Shown: one piece after another, positions 1-5,763 of the stretch
Layout: each line of letters starts with the position of its first letter
Numbering within the stretch: the first letter of the stretch is position 1
NCBI GenBank assembly: GCA_944393305.1
Contig: CALXZS010000039.1
Span: forward strand, 1 to 9,719
DNA length: 9,719 nt
Direction of reading: 5' to 3'
Source: an uncultured Clostridia bacterium
GTDB taxonomy: Bacteria > Bacillota > Clostridia > TANB77 > CAG-508
Notes under the pieces: generated by a model
Told to the model about the DNA's origin: nothing
Seen by the model: only the letters and a program-made list of their open reading frames with translations
Databases searched by the model: none
Made by a program: the position numbers and the translations under genes

Positions 1-1
1 A

Positions 2-208
2 TATGCTAGTATTGAAGATAGCATATTTGCTCTTGAAGAAATACCTGAAATACAGGCATATTCTAAAAATTTTGATGAGGAATTACCAACAGAACCAAAG
101 AAAATATATATACCTAAAATGATACATCCTTGGAAAAGAGAATCATTTGAAAAATTTGCACAAAAACAAATTGAAAGATTAAAAAAAGAACTTGAAAAAG
201 TTTCCTAA
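2..208 (+). CDS. Probable transposase, C-terminal fragment (5' end outside window)
   Basis: This frame is open from the window edge to a TAA stop and gives the last 68 residues of a protein. The tail reads KKIYIPKMIHPWKRESFEKF and then a lysine/glutamate-rich helix ending in KVS. From memory, a tail of the form YIPxMxHPWKxxSFxKF is typical of DDE transposases of the IS1202/ISNCY type in clostridia, which place it after the catalytic core. None of the catalytic residues is inside the window, so the family call rests on this tail alone. It would act on DNA by moving its own insertion sequence. The position fits: a hairpin follows directly and repeats and a decayed gene lie just downstream, as is common beside an insertion sequence. 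Whether the full gene is intact cannot be seen. That it is coding is quite likely; the transposase family is moderately likely. Confidence 0.55.
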   Translation, partial: YASIEDSIFALEEIPEIQAYSKNFDEELPTEPKKIYIPKMIHPWKRESFEKFAQKQIERLKKELEKVS

Positions 209-213
209 AATTT

Positions 214-240
214 AGCCCTAAAAACTAAATTTTTAGGGCT
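214..240 (+). terminator. Hairpin after the transposase fragment, likely terminator
   Basis: AGCCCTAAAAA (214-224) and TTTTTAGGGCT (230-240) pair perfectly over 11 bp around a 5-base loop. The hairpin starts 5 bases after the transposase stop. The right arm begins with T5 but no strong T run follows the stem on the plus strand, so it is only partly like an intrinsic terminator. It could also protect the gene from transcription arriving from outside. Confidence 0.6.
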
Positions 241-249
241 TATGTTAAA

Positions 250-283
250 AAAATTTTGGGACATTTTCAAATTTCATTGACAG
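250..283 (+). mobile_element. Possible right end of the insertion sequence
   Basis: Between the transposase hairpin and the first 30-base repeat lies a stretch that, read on the minus strand, begins TGTCAATGAAATTTG and runs to GTCCCAAAA. A TGTCAA-type tip and a position about 70 bases past the transposase stop are what an insertion-sequence terminal inverted repeat would show. The partner end lies outside the window, so neither the inverted repeat nor a target duplication can be confirmed. This is an inference from position and look only. Confidence 0.25.
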
Positions 284-289
284 TAGGAT

Positions 290-319
290 GTTTTGGGGGA
301 CACCTCCCAAAAACAGCTT
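290..319 (+). repeat. 30-base hairpin repeat, copy A
   Basis: This 30-base unit is identical to 1727-1756 except at one base (G at 295, T at 1732). Its core is a near-palindrome: GTTTTGGGG, a short loop and CCTCCCAAAAAC pair as a strong hairpin, followed by AGCTT. The GGGGGACACCTCCC centre stands out in this AT-rich sequence. Hairpins with a T-run/GGGAC core recall REP-like or Y1-transposase-related palindromes, but no such transposase is visible here. The similarity to copy B stops abruptly at both ends. Confidence 0.75.
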
Positions 320-375
320 AATATAGTTTTTTATTTATAATAAATTTATGATATATATAATATAGGAGATAAGTT

Positions 376-695
376 ATGGTTAATTTAGTCTGTTTTGATT
401 TTGGAATACGTTGTATGAAAATATTTCTAATAATTCAAAAAAGAATATACATATAATTTAATTTCTGAAGCTATTATTAAATACCTATCTATTCTAGATA
501 ATGATGTGATAATTTTTTTGAAATTTTTGCAAAGAAAAAAATGTAACATCATCTTCGATTGGTAATAAGTCATATCATACATTATTCATATGTAATTGTT
601 TTGTTATAACTTCTAAAGAAGCTTTAGAAGCAATATATGAAGCGGTATTAGCGTTAACTCTTTCTGTTAAATTCGAAGAGACTGCTATTATAATT
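376..695 (+). pseudogene. Decayed gene of unknown function, several frame changes
   Basis: A good ribosome site (AGGAG at 364-368) stands 7 bases before ATG 376. The frame opens MVNLVCFDFG and stops after 26 codons. Protein-like sequence continues in other frames. From about 408, frame 3 gives NTLYENISNNSKKNIHI. From about 452, frame 2 gives YNLISEAIIKYLSILDNDVIIF. From about 520, frame 3 again gives NVTSSSIGNKSYHTLF and then SKEALEAIYEAVLALTLSVK. One added base near 404 would join the first two into CFDFGNTLYEN, which resembles motif I of HAD-type hydrolases (DFGN-V/T-L); this is suggestive only. The trace is lost near 690, where the convergent nucleotidyltransferase gene ends. The right boundary is approximate. 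It may be a gene broken by the nearby mobile-element activity. I do not recognise the family. Confidence 0.35.
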
Positions 696-702
696 CCATT
701 AT

Positions 703-1554
703 TTATTTTTTTATTTCTTCATATTCTTTTGAGTGTACTAATTTTACTTCTGGTGGATTTTTATTATATTTCCACCATTCTTCAATCCATGGTAGTTCTC
801 CAAATTTCTCTACTAATTCTGTTTTTACTAACACTCTTAATGGTTTAGCATTTTTAATAATATCTTCTAATGTTTGACTTTTTAAGCATGCTTCACTTAA
901 TGTAACACATTCCTGTACCTTTTCTCCAAGCATGCCCACTTGTTTTCCTAACCATTTATTATATGCATATGGAGACTCGTGTACAATACTCATTGTTTGC
1001 AATGCTGCTTTTACCATTTCTGTGTTTGATATTCTAGCACCTATTTCAATACCTCTTTTAGCGGTCGAAACGGCATCTATTCTTCTAACTGCATATGTAA
1101 CGAAATGATATTTGGCTAATTCTTCTAAATTATTTTTAAACAAGTTACTATATTCGTCAATCATTTCTTGAATATTTTGTGGATCTTGAATATTAAGACA
1201 ATTATTATAAATCCATGTATATAAGCAATCTCCTTGTTCGATTTTACTTAATCTATCTTTCAGCCATTGCCTGCTACGTATTTGTCCAAAAATATTTGGT
1301 ACATGTTCATTATCATCTATTACATGATCATCTCCATAAACTTCACTAAATTTTTTATAATCTTCATCTGATAAAATTAAATGTAAATCCCAATCCGCTT
1401 TTGGATCAAATCCTTCTTTTATTCCCCAACCTGTTGATCCACTTAAAAAAATAGAAACTCTATCTTTTAATTTATTTGGAAATACCTCTTCACTAATCTT
1501 TTGTATGTATTCTCTAATATCTTGTTTAATTTGTTCTGATTGTTCCTTATCCAT
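703..1554 (-). CDS. Nucleotidyltransferase-fold protein (polymerase beta superfamily)
   Basis: This 283-residue soluble protein has an N-terminal minimal nucleotidyltransferase fold. The diagnostic motif is at residues 37-61: L-S-G39-S40-T-G-W-G, then A-D54-W-D56-L-H-L. That is the GS...DxD pattern that binds NTP and metal; a third acidic residue cannot be assigned with confidence. Residues from about 125 on look helical, with SPYAYNKWLGKQVGML near 195-210 and an aromatic stretch LPWIEEWWKY near the end. This layout recalls KNTase-type and DUF4037-like proteins, which transfer AMP or another NMP to small molecules, proteins or RNA. The substrate here is unknown; antibiotic inactivation, tRNA or protein nucleotidylation are all open. 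ATG 1554 is supported by GGAGG (1561-1565) at 6 bases. A TATACT box at 1590-1595 is a possible -10 without a good -35. It stands alone, between two copies of a 30-base repeat, with no toxin-antitoxin partner visible. Confidence 0.85.
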   Translation of the reverse strand: MDKEQSEQIKQDIREYIQKISEEVFPNKLKDRVSIFLSGSTGWGIKEGFDPKADWDLHLILSDEDYKKFSEVYGDDHVIDDNEHVPNIFGQIRSRQWLKDRLSKIEQGDCLYTWIYNNCLNIQDPQNIQEMIDEYSNLFKNNLEELAKYHFVTYAVRRIDAVSTAKRGIEIGARISNTEMVKAALQTMSIVHESPYAYNKWLGKQVGMLGEKVQECVTLSEACLKSQTLEDIIKNAKPLRVLVKTELVEKFGELPWIEEWWKYNKNPPEVKLVHSKEYEEIKK

Positions 1555-1679
1555 TTTAAACCTCCATATTTGTAATTGCTCATCTAGTAAGTATACCGTT
1601 TTTTATTCAATCTCATATTTTGCTTATATTCACATTTTAAAGGATTATCTATGTTTTTTCAATATATTTTGGATAAAAA

Positions 1680-1713
1680 TTATGTAGGCTATTTTTATAT
1701 TTTGCCTACATAA
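1680..1713. other. Inverted repeat in the divergent intergenic region
   Basis: TTATGTAGGC (1680-1689) and GCCTACATAA (1704-1713) pair perfectly over 10 bp around a 14-base T-rich loop. It lies upstream of the nucleotidyltransferase gene and 14 bases before the second 30-base repeat. No T run follows on either strand, so a terminator is not well supported. It could be an operator or part of a repeat end. Confidence 0.4.
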
Positions 1714-1726
1714 ATTTTACACTAAC

Positions 1727-1756
1727 GTTTTTGGGGACACCTCCCAAAAACAGCTT
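1727..1756 (+). repeat. 30-base hairpin repeat, copy B
   Basis: It matches 290-319 in the same orientation at 29 of 30 bases. This copy has a perfect 9-bp stem, GTTTTTGGG (1727-1735) with CCCAAAAAC (1743-1751), around the loop GACACCT. Similarity to copy A ends at AGCTT: copy A goes on with AATATAG and copy B with CACATTTT. It ends 10 bases before the long inverted-repeat element that starts at 1767. Confidence 0.75.
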
Positions 1757-1766
1757 CACATTTTAC

Positions 1767-1950
1767 GTTACCATTCACAGCTTTAATTTTATTTTTTACT
1801 TTAATATATGTTTTAAAACATTTCAAGTGAGCTTATGCGATGTAGGAGCGCAGTAGGTAGTGCGAACGCTGAGCGAAACGAACCGCTAAGTGAAATGTGA
1901 AAGAATGTATATTAAAGTTTAAGCAATTTATTTAAAATGTAAATGGTAAC
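1767..1950 (+). repeat. GC-rich inverted-repeat element, copy 1 (MITE-like)
   Basis: Nested inverted repeats surround a GC-rich centre. The outermost pair is GTTACCATTCACA (1767-1779) with TGTAAATGGTAAC (1938-1950), 12 of 13 bases pairing. The middle pair is ACTTTAATATA (1798-1808) with TATATTAAAGT (1908-1918), perfect. The inner pair is ACATTTCA (1818-1825) with TGAAATGT (1891-1898), perfect. The centre (1826-1890) is about 54% GC by hand count in an otherwise very AT-rich setting, and carries GAGC, TATGCGA, GTAGGAGCG and TGAGCGA blocks. The same blocks in the same order occur in the reverse complement of 3838-3971. No reading frame of note is present. It could be a miniature inverted-repeat transposable element, a dispersed structured RNA or a large extragenic palindrome. 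No clear target duplication is visible. Confidence 0.7.
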
Positions 1951-1966
1951 CTTTTTTCAAAAAAGG
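1950..1966. repeat. Short palindrome CCTTTTTT-C-AAAAAAGG
   Basis: CCTTTTTT (1950-1957) and AAAAAAGG (1959-1966) are perfect complements around one base. It abuts the outer end of the copy 1 element and is followed by ACCGTCCC. A one-base loop means it cannot form a relaxed RNA hairpin over its full length. It may mark the element boundary or be a protein-binding site. Confidence 0.35.
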
Positions 1967-1989
1967 ACCGTCCCAAATCCAAAATTCTC

Positions 1990-2018
1990 TTGATAATTTT
2001 TACCTTTTGATGTAAAAT
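1990..2018 (+). promoter_or_regulatory. Sigma-A promoter of the acyl-CoA synthetase-like gene
   Basis: TTGATA (1990-1995) and TAAAAT (2013-2018) each differ from the consensus boxes at one position and are separated by exactly 17 bases. Transcription would start near 2025, giving a leader of about 25 bases before the ATG at 2051. The promoter lies just outside the right end of the copy 1 element. Confidence 0.7.
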
Positions 2019-2040
2019 ACATAAATAAACCATAGAGATT

Positions 2041-2046
2041 GGAGAG
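2041..2046 (+). promoter_or_regulatory. Ribosome site deciding the synthetase start
   Basis: GGAGAG at 2041-2046 lies 6 bases (counted from GGAG) before ATG 2051. The in-frame TTG at 2039 overlaps this site and has no ribosome site of its own, so ATG 2051 is the start. Confidence 0.7.
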
Positions 2047-2050
2047 TATA

Positions 2051-3757
2051 ATGAATAATAAATTATATGATGGTCAAAAATTAAACGATTTCCGTGAATT
2101 AGTTAATCTTTACAAAACAAAATACAAAGAACTTATTGCATTTGAATACAAAGAAACACCAGATTCTGAAGAATATATAAAAATAACATATGAACAATTT
2201 GCTAAAGATATTGAAGATTTAGCATGTAGTCTTTTAAAACAAGATTGCAGTAGAATTGCTCTTATTGCAGACAACAGATATGAATGGTGTGTTAGCTATT
2301 TAGCCATTACAACCGCTGGATTAGTTGTTGTCCCTTTGGATAAATCTTTACCGGGAAATGAAATTAAAGATTTATTAAAAAGAAGTGAATCTGATGGAGT
2401 TATATTTAGTGATAAATATTTAGACATTATGAAAGAGGCAAAATGTGAAGTAAAAATTTGCATGGACTTTAAGAAGGATAAAGATGGCATTTTATCTTAT
2501 TCTAAATTATTGAAAGATGGAAAAAACACTGATCATTCTGAATATAATAATATTTCTTTGAATAATAAAGATATGAGCATTATTTTATTTACCTCTGGTA
2601 CGACTAATATTTCTAAAGCTGTAATGCTTTCTCAATATGCTATTTGTATGGATTTATATGCACTTAGTCAAATGATTGAAATTACAACAGAAGATAAATT
2701 TTTATCTTTTTTGCCACTTCATCATACATTTGAAAGTACAACAACATTTCTTTTTGGAACTTCATGTGGCATAACAATAGCTATTTGTGATGGCTTGAAA
2801 TATATTCAAAAGAACTTAGTCGAATATCATGTAACTGGATTTGTATGTGTTCCTTTAATGCTTGAAATAATGTATAAAAAAATATTAAAAACAATAAAAG
2901 AACAGAAAAAAACAACTATTGTAAATATTATGAGAGTTTTATTTAGACATGCAAATATTGAAACAAAAAGAAAAGTTTTTTTTTTTTTTTTAGATGGACT
3001 TGGTGGAAAGTTAAAAACAATTATAGCTGGTGGTGCTCCAATGGATAAAGAAACTATAAAAGGTTATAATGATTTTGGTTTTGATGTTCATCAAGGTTAT
3101 GGACTTACTGAAACTGCTCCTGTTCTTGCAGGTGAAAATAGTTTTTATAAAAAAACTGGTTCTGTTGGCTTTCCACTTCCTACTATTGAAATTAAAATTG
3201 ATAAACCAGATAAAAACGGAATTGGTGAAATAATAGCTAAAACTCCAGCAATTATGTTGGGTTATTATAAAAATGAAAAAGCAACTAAAGAAGTTATTAA
3301 AAATGGATATTTCCATACTGGTGATTTAGGTTATATAGATGATGATGGATTTTTATTTATCACTGGCAGAAAAAAAGATATGATTGTTTTAAAAAATGGT
3401 AAGAAAATCTTTCCTGAAGAACTTGAAATATTAATAAACAAACTTCCTTATGTTACAGAAAGTATGGTTTTTGGTTCTTTAGATGATTCAAAAGCAGATA
3501 GAAATACTGATATAACTCTTTGCGCTAAAATTATATATAATGAGGAAGAATTGAAAAAGGTTTTTCCTAATATTAAAGATAATGAATATTGTGATAAAAT
3601 TTGGGAAGATATTAAAACAAAGATTAATAAACAAATGCCAGCATATAAATATATAAGAAGAATTATTATATCAACTGAACCTCTAATAAAAACTACAACT
3701 CAAAAGATTAAGAGAAATGAGGAGTTAAAGAAAATTAAAGATGAAGAAGAACATTAA
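2051..3757 (+). CDS. AMP-forming acyl-CoA synthetase-like ligase
   Basis: This 568-residue ANL-superfamily enzyme would activate a carboxylic acid, probably a medium- or long-chain fatty acid, as an acyl-adenylate and then load it onto CoA. Motifs appear in the expected order. The phosphate-binding loop FTSGTTNISKAVMLS has T181, G183 and K189. YGLTE is at 350-354, HTGDLG has D425, and the hinge is GRKKDMIVLKNGKK from 439. The C-terminal catalytic lysine is in TTQKIKR (K552). Length and motifs suit the long-chain acyl-CoA synthetase (FadD-like) group; chain length cannot be read. The phosphate loop has N and S where G and P are usual, but its lysine is kept. No signal peptide or membrane segment is evident. 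A 16-T run encodes FFFFF and L at about residues 309-314, just before DGLGGKLKTIIAGGAPMD; this is unusual. The gene is monocistronic, convergent with rng, and lies between oppositely oriented copies of the GC-rich element. Confidence 0.88.
   Translation: MNNKLYDGQKLNDFRELVNLYKTKYKELIAFEYKETPDSEEYIKITYEQFAKDIEDLACSLLKQDCSRIALIADNRYEWCVSYLAITTAGLVVVPLDKSLPGNEIKDLLKRSESDGVIFSDKYLDIMKEAKCEVKICMDFKKDKDGILSYSKLLKDGKNTDHSEYNNISLNNKDMSIILFTSGTTNISKAVMLSQYAICMDLYALSQMIEITTEDKFLSFLPLHHTFESTTTFLFGTSCGITIAICDGLKYIQKNLVEYHVTGFVCVPLMLEIMYKKILKTIKEQKKTTIVNIMRVLFRHANIETKRKVFFFFLDGLGGKLKTIIAGGAPMDKETIKGYNDFGFDVHQGYGLTETAPVLAGENSFYKKTGSVGFPLPTIEIKIDKPDKNGIGEIIAKTPAIMLGYYKNEKATKEVIKNGYFHTGDLGYIDDDGFLFITGRKKDMIVLKNGKKIFPEELEILINKLPYVTESMVFGSLDDSKADRNTDITLCAKIIYNEEELKKVFPNIKDNEYCDKIWEDIKTKINKQMPAYKYIRRIIISTEPLIKTTTQKIKRNEELKKIKDEEEH
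2976..2991 (+). repeat. Homopolymer run of 16 T inside the synthetase gene
   Basis: Sixteen consecutive T lie within the coding frame; as written they keep the frame open. Gain or loss of one or two T would shift the frame roughly 310 codons in, before the YGLTE motif, the hinge and the catalytic lysine, and would abolish activity. Such runs are prone to replication and polymerase slippage, and also to sequencing error. Confidence 0.9.
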
Positions 3758-3837
3758 TTATATAATAAGTGGAACAATAAATCCATAATATACATTTTTT
3801 ATATGAATTAATTATAATTCTATAACTTATTATTATT

Positions 3838-3971
3838 TAAACGTCAATATATATTCTTCCACATTTCACGGCGCGGGTCGCTCGTATATACTCGCTCCAG
3901 CTTGCACGCTACACTCCGCTCCTACGTCGCATACGCTCGCTGAAATGTTTTAGAACATATATTGACGTTTA
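3838..3971 (-). repeat. GC-rich inverted-repeat element, copy 2 (MITE-like)
   Basis: AAACGTCAATATATATTCT (3839-3857) pairs with AGAACATATATTGACGTTT (3952-3970) with a single mismatch. An inner pair ACATTTCA (3861-3868) with TGAAATGT (3941-3948) is perfect. The centre (3869-3940) is about 64% GC by hand count. Read on the minus strand it shares with copy 1 the blocks TAAAACATTTCA, TATGCGA, GTAGGAGCG, AGCGA and GTGAAATGTG in order, so the two are diverged copies in opposite orientation. It lacks the outermost GTTACCATT arms of copy 1. It fills most of the 263-base space between the convergent synthetase and rng genes; the rest of that space (3758-3837) is AT-rich with no gene. It could serve as a transcription barrier for both. 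The long interior argues against a simple intrinsic terminator. Confidence 0.72.
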
Positions 3972-4020
3972 TATATAACTAAGAATTTTAACAATTTCTC
4001 ACAATTTTTCTCTACTTTTC

Positions 4021-5184
4021 CTATACTCTCCCAAAAATATGTTTTCTTGTCATTTCTAATAGTCCCAATTTTGTAAATTCCATCACTTGTACTTTTGATC
4101 TATCTTCTTTTGTACATTCAATCATATAATTTCTTACCTGTTCCATATCTTCGGTATTTTCCATATCTATATAGTCAATAATTATGATTCCACCAATATC
4201 TCTAAGTCTTATTTGTTTTGCAATTTCTTTTGTAGCTTCTAAATTTACCTTTAATACTGTTTTTTCTAAATCTCTTTTTCCTGTAAATTTACCAGAATTA
4301 ACATCAATTGCAGTAAGTGCTTCTGTTTTATCAATAGTGATAAAGCCTCCACATTTAAGCCAAATCTTTCTATTAGGTTCTATTTTATTATTTACTCCAA
4401 ATTTTTCTAATGGCTTTTCTACAATCTCAATTTTATCTTCTATATCAACATAGTTATCCTTTATTTCCTTAACATTTGTATATATTTTTTCTAAATCATT
4501 TTCTGCTAAATCTGTAATTATTTTTCCAACCATTCCAGAATTATCAAATATGCGTACTGGAGCCATCTTCTTATCTTTTACAGCCTCTACATTTTTTAAA
4601 ACTCCATTCCAAATTTTCATCAGCATTTTTATTTCATTTTGAATTTCTTCCTTTTGTCTACCATTTGCAGCAGTTCTAATTATTATTCCATATTTCTTTG
4701 GCAAAATCTCTTTTACAATTGCTTTTAATCTTTCTTTTTCATTTTCATCTTGTATTTTTTGTGAGACTGTAATAAATTTTGAATATGGCATAAATATTAC
4801 AAATTTACCATTTATCTTAATATCCTTTGTTACTCTAGGACCTTTTTGCTCATTACAATCTCTTTTTACTTGAACTAATACTTCTTCACCTGATTTTATT
4901 ATATCTTTTATATTCACTTTTGAAGTATCTTCTAATGAATTTCCAGTAACATTACTTGCTTTAGGAATTATATCTTTTATATGTACTAAAGCATTTTTAC
5001 TTTCTCCAATATCTATAAAAGCTGATTGCATTCCTGTTATTATATTTCTCACTTTTCCAAGATAAATATTGCCTTCTAGTCTTTTTTCACTCAATTTTTC
5101 ATTATATACTTCTACTAAATCTCCATTTTGTACTACTGCTATGGTAATTTTTTCTTCATCTCTATTTATTAAAATCTTATACAT
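4021..5184 (-). CDS. rng: Ribonuclease E/G family protein (RNase G)
   Basis: This 387-residue endoribonuclease of the RNase E/G family cuts single-stranded RNA in rRNA maturation and mRNA turnover in the cytoplasm. An S1-type RNA-binding region lies near residues 35-125 (LEGNIYLGKVRNI, QSAFIDIGESKNALVHI). The catalytic core holds ALTAIDVNSGKFTGKRDLEK with D294 and RLRDIGGIIIIDYIDM with D337. These match the metal-binding Asp303 and Asp346 of E. coli RNase E, with the same 43-residue spacing. The protein stops at EFTKLGLLEMTRKHIFGRV, just where family members usually continue to the CxxC zinc-link that holds the dimer; no such cysteine pair follows in any continuation past the stop. ATG 5184 is served by AGAGG (5190-5194), right after the pth stop, so it is translated from the tsaC-pth-rng message. 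Family assignment is secure. Confidence 0.93.
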   Translation of the reverse strand: MYKILINRDEEKITIAVVQNGDLVEVYNEKLSEKRLEGNIYLGKVRNIITGMQSAFIDIGESKNALVHIKDIIPKASNVTGNSLEDTSKVNIKDIIKSGEEVLVQVKRDCNEQKGPRVTKDIKINGKFVIFMPYSKFITVSQKIQDENEKERLKAIVKEILPKKYGIIIRTAANGRQKEEIQNEIKMLMKIWNGVLKNVEAVKDKKMAPVRIFDNSGMVGKIITDLAENDLEKIYTNVKEIKDNYVDIEDKIEIVEKPLEKFGVNNKIEPNRKIWLKCGGFITIDKTEALTAIDVNSGKFTGKRDLEKTVLKVNLEATKEIAKQIRLRDIGGIIIIDYIDMENTEDMEQVRNYMIECTKEDRSKVQVMEFTKLGLLEMTRKHIFGRV

Positions 5185-5195
5185 TTCATCCTCTT

Positions 5196-5753
5196 TTAAT
5201 TAAATTTATTCATTGCATTGTCTATTCCATTTTTTAAAATTTCAGGAATAGATTCTACTGCTTTTTCTATTGATGGAATTAATTTTTCATACTCCCCATC
5301 ACTTAATTTTCCTATTACATGTGAAATTAATAATTCTTTAAACTCAGGTTTACCAGTGCCTATTCTTATATGTATAAAATCACCTTTTCCTAAATGTTCA
5401 ATTACTGATTTCATTCCATTATGTGTTCCGGCTCCACCTTTTTTTCTCAGTTTCACTACTCCTACATCTAAGTCTATATCATCATAAATGATGATAATGT
5501 TTTCCATAGGGATTTTATAATATTCTTTAGCTTTAATTACACTTTTTCCACTTTCATTCATATATGTTTGTGGTTTTAACAAGATGACCTTTGTTCCTTC
5601 TATTTCTCCTATTCCATATATTCCCTCAAAACCTTTTTTAGTTACCTCTATATCATAATTTTCTGCAATTTTATTAATTACATCAAAACCCATATTATGC
5701 CTTGTTTTACTATATTCTGGTTCTGGATTTCCTAATCCTACAATTAGATACAT
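5196..5753 (-). CDS. pth: Peptidyl-tRNA hydrolase
   Basis: Pth frees tRNA from peptidyl-tRNAs that drop off stalled ribosomes by cleaving the ester bond; it is cytoplasmic and usually essential. The 185-residue length is typical. All residues of the bacterial Pth active site are present: N9 in GLGNPEPEY, H19 in TRHNMGF, N66 in KPQTYMNESG, D91 in IIYDDIDLD and N112 in GAGTHNGMKS. Two ATG codons are possible, at 5759 and 5753. The second is preferred because GAGG lies 8 bases before it and only 2 before the first, and because it gives the family's usual MYLIVGLGNP opening. The ribosome site overlaps the tsaC stop (TGAGG) and the gap is 10 bases; rng follows after 11 bases. This tight packing indicates co-transcription and probably translational coupling. 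Confidence 0.96.
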   Translation of the reverse strand: MYLIVGLGNPEPEYSKTRHNMGFDVINKIAENYDIEVTKKGFEGIYGIGEIEGTKVILLKPQTYMNESGKSVIKAKEYYKIPMENIIIIYDDIDLDVGVVKLRKKGGAGTHNGMKSVIEHLGKGDFIHIRIGTGKPEFKELLISHVIGKLSDGEYEKLIPSIEKAVESIPEILKNGIDNAMNKFN

Positions 5754-5763
5754 AATCATTACC

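Noticed and set aside
277..305. TTGACA at 277-282 as a promoter -35 box
   Set aside because: At 17-18 bases downstream the sequence is ACACCT/CACCTC, inside the hairpin repeat, with no -10 likeness; it fits better as part of a possible insertion-sequence end.
1505..1687. 60-codon plus-strand frame over the nucleotidyltransferase start region
   Set aside because: It is antisense to the start of a well-supported gene, begins inside it, has Ile/Cys/Ser-rich shadow composition and no ribosome site.
2039..2050. TTG at 2039 as start of the synthetase
   Set aside because: It overlaps the GGAGAG ribosome site that serves ATG 2051, and nothing suitable lies upstream of it.
3011..3316. 101-codon minus-strand frame inside the synthetase gene
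   Set aside because: It lies fully antisense to conserved synthetase motifs and has the Phe/Ile/Asn-rich make-up expected of a shadow frame.
3762..3833. ATAATAAGT (3762-3770) with ACTTATTAT (3825-3833) as a terminator of the synthetase gene
   Set aside because: The stem is all weak pairs but one, the loop is over 50 bases and no T run follows.
1767..3971. CRISPR array or direct-repeat array in the GC-rich elements
   Set aside because: There are only two diverged copies in opposite orientation 2 kb apart, with no regular short repeat-spacer pattern.
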